Source: Acidithiobacillus acidisediminis (GTDB lineage: Bacteria; Pseudomonadota; Gammaproteobacteria; Acidithiobacillales; Acidithiobacillaceae). From it: a stretch of DNA of 64,000 bases. Positions 9,001 to 18,057 of the stretch are shown here, piece after piece. The notes under the pieces are model-generated. The model ran no database searches. It was not told where the DNA came from and saw nothing but the letters and a program-made list of their open reading frames with translations. Where the stretch lies: positions 1,792,001 through 1,856,000 of the forward strand of contig NZ_JALQCS010000001.1 in NCBI RefSeq assembly GCF_023277115.1, given 5' to 3'. The first letter of the stretch is position 1, and each line of letters opens with the position of its first letter. The translations under genes were made by a program, and so were the position numbers.

Positions 9001-10550
9001 AAGTTCGCGCGCAATTTGCTCTGGTTTTTAATCTCGACAAGTGTATCGGCTGTCATACCTGTTCCGTAACCTGCAAGAATACCTGGACCAACCGTCGCGG
9101 CACTGAATACATCTGGTTCAATAATGTCGAAACCAAACCCGGCATAGGCTACCCCAAAAACTGGGAACATCAGGATCACTGGCACGGCGGCTGGGTACGC
9201 AAGAACGGCAGGTTGCAGTTGAAACAGGGCGGACGCCTCTGGGAGTTGATGACCATATTCGCTAATCCGCACCTTCCCGAAATTCTCGACTACTACGAGC
9301 CGTTTTCTTTCAATTATAGCCATCTAGTCGACAGCCCACTTGTGGAAACGGCCCCTGTGGCCCGACCCGTATCCCTGGTGAGTGGACGCACACTAGACAA
9401 GATCGACTGGAGCGCCAACTGGGAAGACCAACTGGGCGGAACGTATAAAACCCGCTCAGTAGATTACAACCTGCGGGATGTGCCCGATAGCGAACTGCTT
9501 GGCGAATTCGAAAAAACCTTTTTTTTCTATCTCCCGCGCATGTGCAACCATTGCCTTAATCCGGCTTGCGTAGCCGCATGCCCGTCTGGAGCGATCTATA
9601 AGCGAGAAGAAGACGGCATTGTGCTTATTGATCAGGATCGTTGTCGGGGATGGCGTATGTGCATTTCCGCCTGCCCCTACAAGAAAGTGTATTTTAATTG
9701 GGAGTCTGGTAAGTCGGAAAAGTGTATTGCGTGTTACCCTCGAGTAGAGTCTGGCCTACCGACTATCTGTTCCGACACATGCGTCGGCCGTATCCGCTAT
9801 AACGGCATCATGCTGTACGATGCGGACCGTATTGCCGAGTACGCCAACACCGAAAACCTCGAAGACCTTTATGAAGCACAGATCCAGATCTTCCTGGATC
9901 CACACGATCCAGAAGTTATAGCCCAGGCTCGCTTGGATGGCGTTCCCGATTCATGGATCGACGCAGCTCAACGATCGCCAATTTATAAAATGGCCGTGGA
10001 CTGGAAAATAGCACTTCCCCTGCACCCAGAATTTCGCACCTTGCCCATGGTTTGGTACGTTCCGCCACTGTCGCCCATGGGCCGCGAGATTCATCCCAAG
10101 CGCATACCGCAAAGCGCGGAGGAGGTGCTTCCTCGATTGGAATCGTTACGGATTCCCATCGACTATCTGGCCAGCCTCTTCACCGCAGGCAAGCGTGAGC
10201 CAGTACTCGCGGCGTTGACCAAACTGATCGCGATGCGTGCTTATCAACGCGGTCTGCATGTGGACAAGCGCGCTAATCTAGACGTGTTAGCCGGCGCGGG
10301 TCTCGATGCTGCTACGGCGCAGGATATGTATCGCTACCTAGCCCTTGCCCATTACCAAGATCGTTTTGTCATTCCCACGAGCCATCAGGAAACCATGATG
10401 GACGATCCCTACGATTTCCAGGGGCAGAATGGTTTTGTCTTCGGTAACGATAGCAGCACCGGTATCAGTGGGGCTGAGATTTTCCCCAAGCGCCGCAAGG
10501 AGAGCCCCGGCGCAAACGTGCAACCTCTACACTTCCGTCCTTATCGATAG
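8997..10550 (+). CDS. narH: Respiratory nitrate reductase beta subunit NarH
   Basis: A 517-residue iron-sulfur subunit that passes electrons from NarI haem to NarG. Four cysteine groups are visible: C16-C26 in CIGCHTCSVTCKNTW, CNHCLNPACVAACPSGAIYK near 182-201, CRGWRMCISACPYKK where a Trp replaces the second Cys and marks the [3Fe-4S] cluster, and the set CIACYPRVESGLPTICSDTC. Start is GTG at 8997 overlapping the narG stop (GTGA), the usual nar arrangement; an RBS-like purine stretch lies inside narG. Confidence 0.98.
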   Translation: MKVRAQFALVFNLDKCIGCHTCSVTCKNTWTNRRGTEYIWFNNVETKPGIGYPKNWEHQDHWHGGWVRKNGRLQLKQGGRLWELMTIFANPHLPEILDYYEPFSFNYSHLVDSPLVETAPVARPVSLVSGRTLDKIDWSANWEDQLGGTYKTRSVDYNLRDVPDSELLGEFEKTFFFYLPRMCNHCLNPACVAACPSGAIYKREEDGIVLIDQDRCRGWRMCISACPYKKVYFNWESGKSEKCIACYPRVESGLPTICSDTCVGRIRYNGIMLYDADRIAEYANTENLEDLYEAQIQIFLDPHDPEVIAQARLDGVPDSWIDAAQRSPIYKMAVDWKIALPLHPEFRTLPMVWYVPPLSPMGREIHPKRIPQSAEEVLPRLESLRIPIDYLASLFTAGKREPVLAALTKLIAMRAYQRGLHVDKRANLDVLAGAGLDAATAQDMYRYLALAHYQDRFVIPTSHQETMMDDPYDFQGQNGFVFGNDSSTGISGAEIFPKRRKESPGANVQPLHFRPYR

Positions 10551-10558
10551 AAACCAAC

Positions 10559-11104
10559 ATGATTCGCCAACCTCTGTTTCACATCCTCGCCCTGCTGTTG
10601 GACTATCCGGACGACGCGCTACGCGCCGCCCTTCCGGAACTCCACACGGACCTGCTTGCAGAAGTCCGTCTGCACTCATCTGAGAGAAGCACGGTACTAC
10701 AGCATCTCGACTGGATGGAGATGCAAGAGCCGCTTGCACTGGAGGCGAAATATGTCGAGACCTTCGATTGGACTCCAAGCTGCGACTTGCATTTGAGCAC
10801 GCATCTTCTACCAGAAGACGACCGCGGTCGAGGATCTGTGCTATTACGCTTACTGGAGCACTATTCGGCGCACGGTTGGATCCCCAGTAATCACTGTCTG
10901 CCAGATTACCTGCCAGTGATTCTGGACTTTGCCGCCACACTCACCACGGAGGAGAGTCGCGTCTTTCTGGCGGGCGCGCAGGAGTCGATCTCCATTCTTG
11001 AGCAAAATCTGCGCAGCGTTCACAGTCCATATGCAGAGCTGGTGGCGACAATCCTTCCGTATGCGCAACTCGTTGACAAGCTTCGAGCAGGAGTGGAGAC
11101 ATGA
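10559..11104 (+). CDS. narJ: Nitrate reductase assembly chaperone NarJ
   Basis: A 181-residue all-helical TorD/NarJ-family chaperone that holds apo-NarGH during molybdenum cofactor insertion and membrane attachment. The family pattern is visible: ILALLLDYPDDALRAALPEL at the N terminus, ETFDWTPSCDLHLSTHLL around residues 62-79, and LPDYLPVILDF near residue 115. It starts 8 bp after narH and its stop overlaps narI by 4 bp. Confidence 0.93.
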   Translation: MIRQPLFHILALLLDYPDDALRAALPELHTDLLAEVRLHSSERSTVLQHLDWMEMQEPLALEAKYVETFDWTPSCDLHLSTHLLPEDDRGRGSVLLRLLEHYSAHGWIPSNHCLPDYLPVILDFAATLTTEESRVFLAGAQESISILEQNLRSVHSPYAELVATILPYAQLVDKLRAGVET

Positions 11105-11799
11105 TCTGGTCTTGGAATTATTTTTTCTTTGGCGTCTACCCTTTCATTGCCGGGACGACATTCCTTGTCGGATCGGCAATCCGTTATGAGCGAGAGCAGT
11201 ACGGTTGGTCAAGTTTCTCCAGCCAGATCCTTGCATCAAAACGCTACATGATGTGGGCAAGCAATCTCTGGCATGTCGGTATTCTCACCCTCTTTCTTGG
11301 CCATTTTACAGGGTTTCTCACTAACATTCTCGAGTGGTTAGGGGCTGATCCCGTCGAACACCAGTGGATTGCCGCTAGTGCTGGAATCACCGCAGGTGTG
11401 CTTGCCATGATCGGGGGGCTCATGCTCCTGCTTCGGCGGCTTCTCGATCCCAAAGTCCGGTATGCTAGCCGCTTTATGGATATTTTTATTCTCGTGTGGT
11501 TGTTGATTACCCTGAGCTTTGGGCTGGGTACCCAGTTTGTCAGCGTCCCGGACGCGGTATCGGGACATGTTCAGAACATGCAGATCCTGATCCAGTATGT
11601 GCGGAGCATAGCGACATTCCAGCCAGATCCCGCTCTCATTCGCACTATTCCCATTATTTATAAGATCCATATGTTTTGTGGAATGACCGTTTTTTTGCTT
11701 TTTCCTTTTAGTAGACTGGTACATATCTGGACTGTACCGCTAAATTATGCCATCCGCCCTTATCAGCTGGTACGGGCTAAGATTCGGTCAGTGATATAG
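11101..11799 (+). CDS. narI: Respiratory nitrate reductase gamma subunit NarI
   Basis: A 232-residue, five-helix membrane subunit with two b-type haems that oxidises quinol at the periplasmic side. Histidines placed as expected for haem ligation are in NLWHVGIL and FLGHFTGF (helix 2) and in KIHMFCGM and RLVHIWTVP (helix 5). The N terminus (NYFFFGVYPFIAG) is typical of the family. The ATGA overlap couples it to narJ. Confidence 0.96.
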   Translation: MIWSWNYFFFGVYPFIAGTTFLVGSAIRYEREQYGWSSFSSQILASKRYMMWASNLWHVGILTLFLGHFTGFLTNILEWLGADPVEHQWIAASAGITAGVLAMIGGLMLLLRRLLDPKVRYASRFMDIFILVWLLITLSFGLGTQFVSVPDAVSGHVQNMQILIQYVRSIATFQPDPALIRTIPIIYKIHMFCGMTVFLLFPFSRLVHIWTVPLNYAIRPYQLVRAKIRSVI

Positions 11800-11808
11800 G
11801 GGGTGGAT

Positions 11809-12228
11809 ATGCACGTCAGCGATATACCTGGATTGCGCCAATGGCAACGTGCGATCGCGCCGGCTACAGTTTTGAGCCGTGCGGAAGCTCAGCTAGTGGA
11901 AGCAGGTTTTACCCTCTTCGATCGCATTGATCACGCGCAGGCGGCGAAATCTGCCGGCCTGTTTCTGCCCTTTTGCGTAGTGTTGATTTTTGGTCGGCCC
12001 AGCGGCGGTACCGAACTCATGCGCGTTGCTCCTACGCTCGCCATCGATTTGCCAAGCAAAATGCTCATCTACGAATGTGAGTCCAATATATCGTTGGTAG
12101 CGGTGACGGAACTGGCATACACCGCCCAACGCCACGGTCTCCGGAGCGACCGGTACCTAGCCGAGGTCCGTGCTTTTGATCATGAAGTCAGCACCATCGT
12201 TACCAATATCCTGATGGATACAAACTGA
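11809..12228 (+). CDS. DUF302-domain protein
   Basis: About 139 residues. The second half follows the DUF302 pattern: a strand containing LIFGRPSGGTELM, then PTLAIDLPSKMLIYE and a helix with AYTAQRHGL. DUF302 proteins are small alpha/beta proteins of unknown function, sometimes next to sulfur or metal genes. The ATG at 11809 has a GGGGG tract 6-7 nt upstream; an in-frame GTG at 11803 is possible. Its place between narI and narK, with 9 and 41 bp gaps, puts it in the nitrate operon, which is not a standard nar component. Confidence 0.75.
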   Translation: MHVSDIPGLRQWQRAIAPATVLSRAEAQLVEAGFTLFDRIDHAQAAKSAGLFLPFCVVLIFGRPSGGTELMRVAPTLAIDLPSKMLIYECESNISLVAVTELAYTAQRHGLRSDRYLAEVRAFDHEVSTIVTNILMDTN

Positions 12229-12269
12229 TCCAATAGACGTGATAGTCAAAAAATCCCGGAGGACGATTT

Positions 12270-13586
12270 ATGGCGCAGAATGGTATCATGATCCAGGGTT
12301 CACCCCGTAGCGTTCTGGCTGGGTCAACCATTGGCTTCTTCATTGGCGCGGGGTCGGTCTCACTCTACGGGCCAACTGCGCACATTTTTGTGCAAGCCAT
12401 GCACCTATCTCCCACGCAAATTGGTTGGCTGGTCGGGATGCCCATGCTGACTGGCGCATTGCTTCGCATACCCTTTGGTGCCTCAGTCGATCACAACGGC
12501 GGGCGAACACCGTTCTTGATTCTGTTGATCGCATCTCTGGTTGGCATAGCAGGACTTTACTGGATGCTGTTGACCTTGTATCCGAACCATTTGGATGCAC
12601 GCTACTATCCCTATTTGCTATTGCTTGGCGCTCTCGCAGGCAGCGGTATTGCGACATTTTCTGTGGGAATTGGCCAGGTATCGTATTGGTACCCTAAAAA
12701 ACGGCAAGGGGCAGCGCTAGCCGTTTTTGGTGGGCTGGGAGATTCCTCGCCGGGTTTTGTTGCCCTTATTCTTCCAAGCGTGATATTACTAACCGGATTG
12801 TGGTCTGGCTATCTTTTTTCCTTGGCCATGATTATTCTCGGCATACTTCTGTACTTCCTCTGGGGGCATAATGCCCCGTTTTTTCAGTATGCGCATCGTA
12901 TGGAAAAACGCGAAGCGATGGTACGTGCAAAAGCAGATGGAGAAGAATTGTTTCCTACGGGCGGCGTTTGGCATTCACTCAGATTGTCCGCACGCCATTG
13001 GCGAACCTGGCCTTTAGTGGGGCTATACTTTACGAATTTTGGGGGATTTCTTGCGCTCACGGTCTGGCTTCCCACCTTCTGGGAAAGCTATTACCATACC
13101 AGCACCATGACGGCCGTCATTCTGACCGCGACCTTCTCTTTGCTCGCTGCCTTCATTCGCGTTTGGGGTGGAGTGCTTTCGGATCGCAAGGGTGGTGAGA
13201 AGGTAGCCATAATTTCATTGATCATCCTGCTCATTGGCGCGGTCATCATGACCCTCTCACAGACGCTCTGGTTGACGGTAATAGGAGAAATTTTGGTCGG
13301 TGCCGGAATGGGCATTAACAATGCAGCGGTTTTCAAGTTAGTACCCCACTATGTGCCGGATGCCGTGGGTGGTGCGTCGGGATGGGTTGGGGGATTGGGT
13401 TGTCTGGGCGGGTTTGCTGTGCCGCCGCTACTGGGTGGATTTGTAGATCGCTTTGGCGTGCAGGGATACTCCCTGGGTTATAGCGTATATATCGGACTGG
13501 CAATCGTGAGCTTGCTGTTGGTTTGGATTCTAATCAAGACCCAAGAGCAGATCGGCGAAGGACACTCCTTCTCGTCGAAGCGTTGA
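12270..13586 (+). CDS. narK: NarK-type nitrate/nitrite MFS transporter
   Basis: A 438-residue 12-helix major facilitator transporter of the NarK/NasA group, moving nitrate in and/or nitrite out. Visible features are FFIGAGSVSLYGPTA in helix 1, RIPFGASVDHNGGR in the first MFS loop, GIATFSVGIGQVSYWYPKK with the nitrate-binding glycine-rich region GLGDSSPG, and a second Gly-rich segment GASGWVGGLGCLGGF. GGAGGAC precedes the ATG by 7 nt. It ends the nar operon; the next gene is convergent with a 2-bp gap. Confidence 0.9.
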   Translation: MAQNGIMIQGSPRSVLAGSTIGFFIGAGSVSLYGPTAHIFVQAMHLSPTQIGWLVGMPMLTGALLRIPFGASVDHNGGRTPFLILLIASLVGIAGLYWMLLTLYPNHLDARYYPYLLLLGALAGSGIATFSVGIGQVSYWYPKKRQGAALAVFGGLGDSSPGFVALILPSVILLTGLWSGYLFSLAMIILGILLYFLWGHNAPFFQYAHRMEKREAMVRAKADGEELFPTGGVWHSLRLSARHWRTWPLVGLYFTNFGGFLALTVWLPTFWESYYHTSTMTAVILTATFSLLAAFIRVWGGVLSDRKGGEKVAIISLIILLIGAVIMTLSQTLWLTVIGEILVGAGMGINNAAVFKLVPHYVPDAVGGASGWVGGLGCLGGFAVPPLLGGFVDRFGVQGYSLGYSVYIGLAIVSLLLVWILIKTQEQIGEGHSFSSKR

Positions 13587-13588
13587 TC

Positions 13589-14032
13589 CTACGGCGCATC
13601 CGATTCCCCGGACTCCCTCGTAGGGTCCGGTCGCTGCGCGGTTTTTGGCAAGTGACTACATACAAAATCCCTGAGGACCAAGGCACCATTGTGCTCCCGA
13701 TCCTGGGCGGCATACAGCAGTATGAGGTCTTTTCCCCTCGCCGCGGCCAGCAAGCTGCGGGCTTCAGCTTCGTGATCTTGCAGCTCGACGAGATAACGTT
13801 GGCGAAACTCCGGCCACAACGACGGATCGTGATGAAACCATTGGCGTAGTGCTGTGCTGGGAGCAAGGTTTTTGGTCCAGTCATCCAGGGGGAGATCCGT
13901 TTTACGCTGTCCCCGTGGCCATAGGCGCTCCACGAGCACACGGTATCCTGGCGGAATGGGTTTGTCATAGACGCGCCAGACGTGGATGGTGCAGAGTCCA
14001 TCTAATTCTTGGGCTTGCGGAGCAGGAGACAT
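13589..14032 (-). CDS. DUF488-family protein
   Basis: A 147-residue protein matching DUF488 (YeaO-like): IHVWRVYDKPIPPGYRVLVERLWPRG at the N terminus, then WFHHDPSLWPEFRQRYL in the middle and LLYAAQDREHNGALVL, the HN-containing motif, near the end. Function unknown; nuclease or DNA-related roles have been suggested for the family. The ATG at 14032 is preferred to an upstream ATG at 14062 because the family alignment begins near here. Confidence 0.8.
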   Translation of the reverse strand: MSPAPQAQELDGLCTIHVWRVYDKPIPPGYRVLVERLWPRGQRKTDLPLDDWTKNLAPSTALRQWFHHDPSLWPEFRQRYLVELQDHEAEARSLLAAARGKDLILLYAAQDREHNGALVLRDFVCSHLPKTAQRPDPTRESGESDAP

Positions 14033-14119
14033 TTTCCCGATACTTCTTTCGTGGTTACGCAAGGCTGTATCCCAGTAGTCGACACGTGGCGCGTGACTTC
14101 GCTTCTGGTCCGGCGATCA

Positions 14120-15337
14120 TCACCGCTCCAGTGTTTCCGTCCAGTATGGATCCTTTAGGGATCGGCGAGCCGCGATTCCTGCGCGTACAGCATCGGCTTT
14201 TTCCCAGACATTCCAGAGCAGTACACCCTCCACCCGGTCATCAGATCCATAATAGATGACGGCCTTTCCCTCCTCGGGACTCGCTACACGCAGCACCCGC
14301 CGGGAATCGCAGCGTCCCACGGCCTCGAAGCCGAGGTCAAAGATATCACTGAAGAAAAGCGACTGATGCCGGAAAGGCTCCTCTCTCCCAGCCATCGCAC
14401 GCCCTGCCGCCTTTCCCGTCGCTTCAGCATTATCCCAGTGCTCCAGCCGACAGGGTGTTTGCCATACGGGGTCTGGGTAAGTCGCAACGTCTCCCGCAGC
14501 CCAGATGTGCGCGTCGCTGCTGCGCAGCTCGGCATTGACCGCGATCCCGCCTTTGTCCAGTGCTAGACCTGCCTGCTGGGCGAGTTCAAGCTGGCCCTCC
14601 ATGCCCAGTGCGTAAACCAAAAGATCACCAGCGATAGGCGCGTGCTCACGGAAGTCCGCGCGCACATGGCCTTCCTTCCAGCTCAGCGTTTCCAAGCGGT
14701 GGCGTGGATACAGCAGGACTCTGGCTTGGTGGTAGCGGGAGAGGACGGCTTTTTGCAAGACTGGTGGGAAGATATGGGCCAAAGGCGCGTCGCCGGCAAA
14801 AGCGTAGTGGACTTTTAAACCCTCTTGCTGGGAGAGCGCGGCCGCAATCTCTGCGCCAAGGAAACCACCTCCCACCACCAGTAAGCGAGAAACTGACTGT
14901 GCCGCAGTCCGAAGCCGACGATAGTCCGAGAGGCTGCGCAAGACATGGACGCGCTCCCGCAGTTCGGTGTTGGTAAGTTCGGGCTGCCGTGCACGGCCCC
15001 CCGTAGCTAGAAGGAGACGCTCGTAGCGATAAATTTTCCCGGCGGCGCTGGTGAGAGTCTTGGCCGCAGCGTCTAGTTTCACTACCACGTCCCCGAGCCG
15101 TGTCTGCACACCCAAATGTTCCCAATCGGCGGCGGAACGCAGGGGTAAGTCATCCAGCGCTACCTTATTCGTCCAGAGACCCTTTGATAAAGGTGGACGT
15201 TGATAAGGCAATTCTGTCTCTGCTCCCAGCATCAGCAGCCTGCCACCATCGTCCGACTCGCGGATAGCCATCGCTGCGGCTGCTGCCGCTGGACCCGCGC
15301 CAACGATGACGTAATCCCAAGGGGATATGTCGTTCAT
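14120..15337 (-). CDS. FAD-dependent NAD(P)H oxidoreductase (ferredoxin reductase / AIF-like)
   Basis: A 405-residue flavoprotein. The FAD-binding Rossmann fold is at the N terminus (YVIVGAGPAAAAAAMAIRE), followed by PYQRPPLSKGLW, the hallmark of the rubredoxin/ferredoxin reductase and AIF group. The NAD(P) fold is near residue 155 (LLVVGGGFLGAEIAAAL) and the second FAD motif IWAAGDVATYPDP is near 290. Its electron acceptor is unknown. GGAGGT lies 4 nt before the ATG. Alternative: AIF-like persulfide or nitrite-linked reductase. Confidence 0.85.
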   Translation of the reverse strand: MNDISPWDYVIVGAGPAAAAAAMAIRESDDGGRLLMLGAETELPYQRPPLSKGLWTNKVALDDLPLRSAADWEHLGVQTRLGDVVVKLDAAAKTLTSAAGKIYRYERLLLATGGRARQPELTNTELRERVHVLRSLSDYRRLRTAAQSVSRLLVVGGGFLGAEIAAALSQQEGLKVHYAFAGDAPLAHIFPPVLQKAVLSRYHQARVLLYPRHRLETLSWKEGHVRADFREHAPIAGDLLVYALGMEGQLELAQQAGLALDKGGIAVNAELRSSDAHIWAAGDVATYPDPVWQTPCRLEHWDNAEATGKAAGRAMAGREEPFRHQSLFFSDIFDLGFEAVGRCDSRRVLRVASPEEGKAVIYYGSDDRVEGVLLWNVWEKADAVRAGIAARRSLKDPYWTETLER

Positions 15338-15476
15338 TACTTACCTCCAGCATCCCGCAATGTCATGGATCTTTCCTAACCCTCCGCACCATCGCGAAGC
15401 GGCGCACCTACTTAATCACTATAGACCAGGCGGGATCCTCATGCCGCTGAAGACACTCCCCCGGCAAAGGGTGAGA

Positions 15477-16640
15477 TCAAGAGTTCTTGGCGATGATTTT
15501 CTGTGCCAATTGTTGCGCCTGCAGCAATTCGCCGGTATAGATTTTGGTATGGTATCCCCGGTTTGGGGTCGTCGTGATCGGTTGTAAAACGGTCTTGGCT
15601 TCCTTGTTGTCGTCGATAGCGATTCGCGCAATCATCGATAGACCCGGGCGCAAGGGGTGGCGGCGGAGCTCTGCCGGCCGCAAGCTTATCCGGATCGGTA
15701 CCCGCTCCACGATATGGATGTAATTACCCGTCGCGTTTTCTGGAGGCAGAACGGCAAAGGCACTGCCAGCGCCGGGCAGGAGCCCCTGAACGGTGCCGTG
15801 AAAGATGACACGGTCGCCATAGTAATAACTCTCCAGTCGCACCGGTTGCCCTGGCCGCAGTTGATCCATCTCGGTTTCTTTGACGTTGGCTACTACCCAG
15901 AGATCATCCAAGGGTACGATGGTGAAGAGCCGCTCTCCCGGGTGAATCATCAGACCGGGGTAGGCGCTGCGTTGGGCTACGAAACCGCTGATGGGGGCAC
16001 GCAGATCCCGCCTGGCCCAGTCGATATAGCGGCGCTCCAGCTCGGCCACCACCGCCCGCACCTGGGGGTTGTTTTGCAAGGTGGTGCCTCCCACCAGTGC
16101 TTGTGCTGCCTGGAGTTTGGCCGCCGTTGCGGCGATCTCTGCCTGTAGCGCGTTTACGTCTTGCACAGTATTGGCAATCTGAATGGTGGCTACGGCGCCG
16201 CTCGCCTGCGCGCCACGATACCGCTGGAGATCATCGCGAAGCTTCGTCAATTGTGCCTGTTGGGCGCGGAGTTTTGCTTGGGTTTCCTGTACCGCGGCAA
16301 ATTCCTGACGCAGTTGTCGCACCGTGCGTCCCAAGGCGGCCTCGCTGGCTTGCAGAGCCAGCAGACTGCGGTCTCCCTGGAGACTCGCAAGGATGGTGCC
16401 GGCGCGCACGTATTCGGTGTTTTCCACATATACCCGCCGGATCGTACCCGCGCTTTGCGCCTGGACGGGCGTGACATTTCCCTCCACGTAGGCATCGTTG
16501 GTAGCAATACGCTGACTGCCCACCAGCACCCACCACGCCGCCCACCCCATCAGCAGCAAGGCGAGGATGAGGCCAAATACGAGGTAATTGCGACGGGAAC
16601 GAATAGGTGTTTGGGAAAGGTCTTCTGGCACCTCAGTCAT
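15477..16640 (-). CDS. HlyD/EmrA-type periplasmic adaptor of a tripartite efflux pump
   Basis: A 387-residue membrane fusion protein. One N-terminal membrane helix (LVFGLILALLLMGWAAWWVLV) is followed by the biotinyl-lipoyl half motif NDAYVEGNVTPVQAQSAGTI, a long coiled coil rich in Gln and Ala (about residues 90-195), the second lipoyl half DLRAPISGFVAQRSAYPG, and a beta-barrel. It bridges the MFS pump and the outer-membrane channel. The ATG at 16640 overlaps the stop of the OMF gene by 8 bp; an upstream extension of the frame inside that gene is not used. Confidence 0.9.
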   Translation of the reverse strand: MTEVPEDLSQTPIRSRRNYLVFGLILALLLMGWAAWWVLVGSQRIATNDAYVEGNVTPVQAQSAGTIRRVYVENTEYVRAGTILASLQGDRSLLALQASEAALGRTVRQLRQEFAAVQETQAKLRAQQAQLTKLRDDLQRYRGAQASGAVATIQIANTVQDVNALQAEIAATAAKLQAAQALVGGTTLQNNPQVRAVVAELERRYIDWARRDLRAPISGFVAQRSAYPGLMIHPGERLFTIVPLDDLWVVANVKETEMDQLRPGQPVRLESYYYGDRVIFHGTVQGLLPGAGSAFAVLPPENATGNYIHIVERVPIRISLRPAELRRHPLRPGLSMIARIAIDDNKEAKTVLQPITTTPNRGYHTKIYTGELLQAQQLAQKIIAKNS

Positions 16641-18057
16641 CCTTTGTTGCTTGTCGATATCCTCCGCCCAAGGCGGATTCCAGTAGAGCCCAGTTTTGCC
16701 AACGTGCGGTGGCGATGGCAGTTTGCTGTTGGCGAACCTGAACACAGGTGATTTCTGCCGCGATACTGGGCAGAGCGTCACTCAGACCCTGGCGCCAAGC
16801 TTGCTGGCGCAACTCCCACTGTGCCTGCGCCGCTGCCGCGGCGCGGTGTTCGGCCTGTTCTTGGCGTTCTAGCTTCTGCGCCGTGCTCAGGCGATCGGCA
16901 ATTTCGCGTAAAGCTGCCAGGAGGGTGCGCCGATAGCGATCCTGGGCGGCGAGAAACACCGCATTCTGGGCCCGCAGGTGGGCACGTAGGGCACCTCCCT
17001 CGAAAATCGGCAACGTAATGACCGGGCCGACGGCATGAGCGAAATTCCCCGGGTCAAACAGATCGCCCAGGTGGATACTGTTCCAACCGGCGAGCAGACG
17101 AAGATTGATGTCTGGGTAGAAGGCAGCCCGTGCCGCCCCAACCTCCGCCGCTGCCGCTTGCACTGCCCAGCAGGTGGCGACGATGTCGGGGCGCCGAGCG
17201 AGCAGTCGCAATGGGAGATCCTTCGGCAACCCCAGTGCTGGGGTGAGCGCCTGCGTTGTTATGGTAGCGGACCCTATCGTCATGGAGGGTCCTTCGCCGC
17301 AGAGTGCGGCCAGGGCATGCTCCTCGGTAGCGATGGCCGCTCGCAGCTTGGCGATGCGCTGGGCGGACTCGGCTAGGGCTAAATCTTCGGCATGGATCTG
17401 GCTGGCGTTGAACAAGCCTTGCTGAAAACCGCCCACAGCCACGGCCTTGGCCTGCTCTTGCAGGGAGTGCAGATGTTCTGTCTGCTGGAGCAAGCGTCGG
17501 TCACCTTCGAAAGCGAAATACTGGACGACGACCGCAGTACTGACCAAGAGCCGTGCCTGAGCTGCCTCCGCCTGGTTCATGGCCAGGCGTCCGCGAGCTG
17601 CCTGCACCAGATCGCGATCTTGTCCCCAGAGATCGACGTGATAGCGGATGTCGATGGGATTGAGTGCGCCAAAGGTATTGCTCGTGCCATTGGCGTTGAG
17701 ATGCAGACCTTGGGCCGAGAAATATTGCTGCGTGAACGCGAAATTGGCATCGAAATGGGGTAAGAGCCGTGATCGCGCAGCGCCGACATCGGCTTGCGCC
17801 AGCAGCACCTTTGCAGCTGCGGCTCGTAAATCCGGATTCCGCTCGAAAGCGATCTGTACCAGACGGTCAAGCCCCGGGTCTTTCGCACTCCGCCACCACT
17901 CTTGGGCGGGCCAGGGTGCCGTTGCTATCCCGATGGGTCTGGGAATGTGCAAATCCACCTTGTCTTTCGGATTGTCGGGTAGCTGCTCAGGCAAGCGCGC
18001 GCAGCCGCTCACCACGAGCGAGAAGCACAGCATCGTCGATGCAAAACGTATCTTCAT
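16633..18057 (-). CDS. NodT-family outer-membrane efflux lipoprotein
   Basis: A 474-residue TolC/OprM-like channel. It has a lipoprotein signal peptide with the lipobox LVVSGC (Cys near residue 19), then PWPAQEWWRSAKDPGLDRLV and two OEP repeats rich in Ala/Gln/Leu helices; ARRPDIVATCWAVQAAAAEVGAARAAFYP is the conserved second-repeat motif. It provides the outer-membrane exit duct for the pump. The start overlaps the MFS stop (ATGA at 18054-18057), so the three genes are one operon: MFS, OMF, adaptor. Confidence 0.9.
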   Translation of the reverse strand: MKIRFASTMLCFSLVVSGCARLPEQLPDNPKDKVDLHIPRPIGIATAPWPAQEWWRSAKDPGLDRLVQIAFERNPDLRAAAAKVLLAQADVGAARSRLLPHFDANFAFTQQYFSAQGLHLNANGTSNTFGALNPIDIRYHVDLWGQDRDLVQAARGRLAMNQAEAAQARLLVSTAVVVQYFAFEGDRRLLQQTEHLHSLQEQAKAVAVGGFQQGLFNASQIHAEDLALAESAQRIAKLRAAIATEEHALAALCGEGPSMTIGSATITTQALTPALGLPKDLPLRLLARRPDIVATCWAVQAAAAEVGAARAAFYPDINLRLLAGWNSIHLGDLFDPGNFAHAVGPVITLPIFEGGALRAHLRAQNAVFLAAQDRYRRTLLAALREIADRLSTAQKLERQEQAEHRAAAAAQAQWELRQQAWRQGLSDALPSIAAEITCVQVRQQQTAIATARWQNWALLESALGGGYRQATKDD

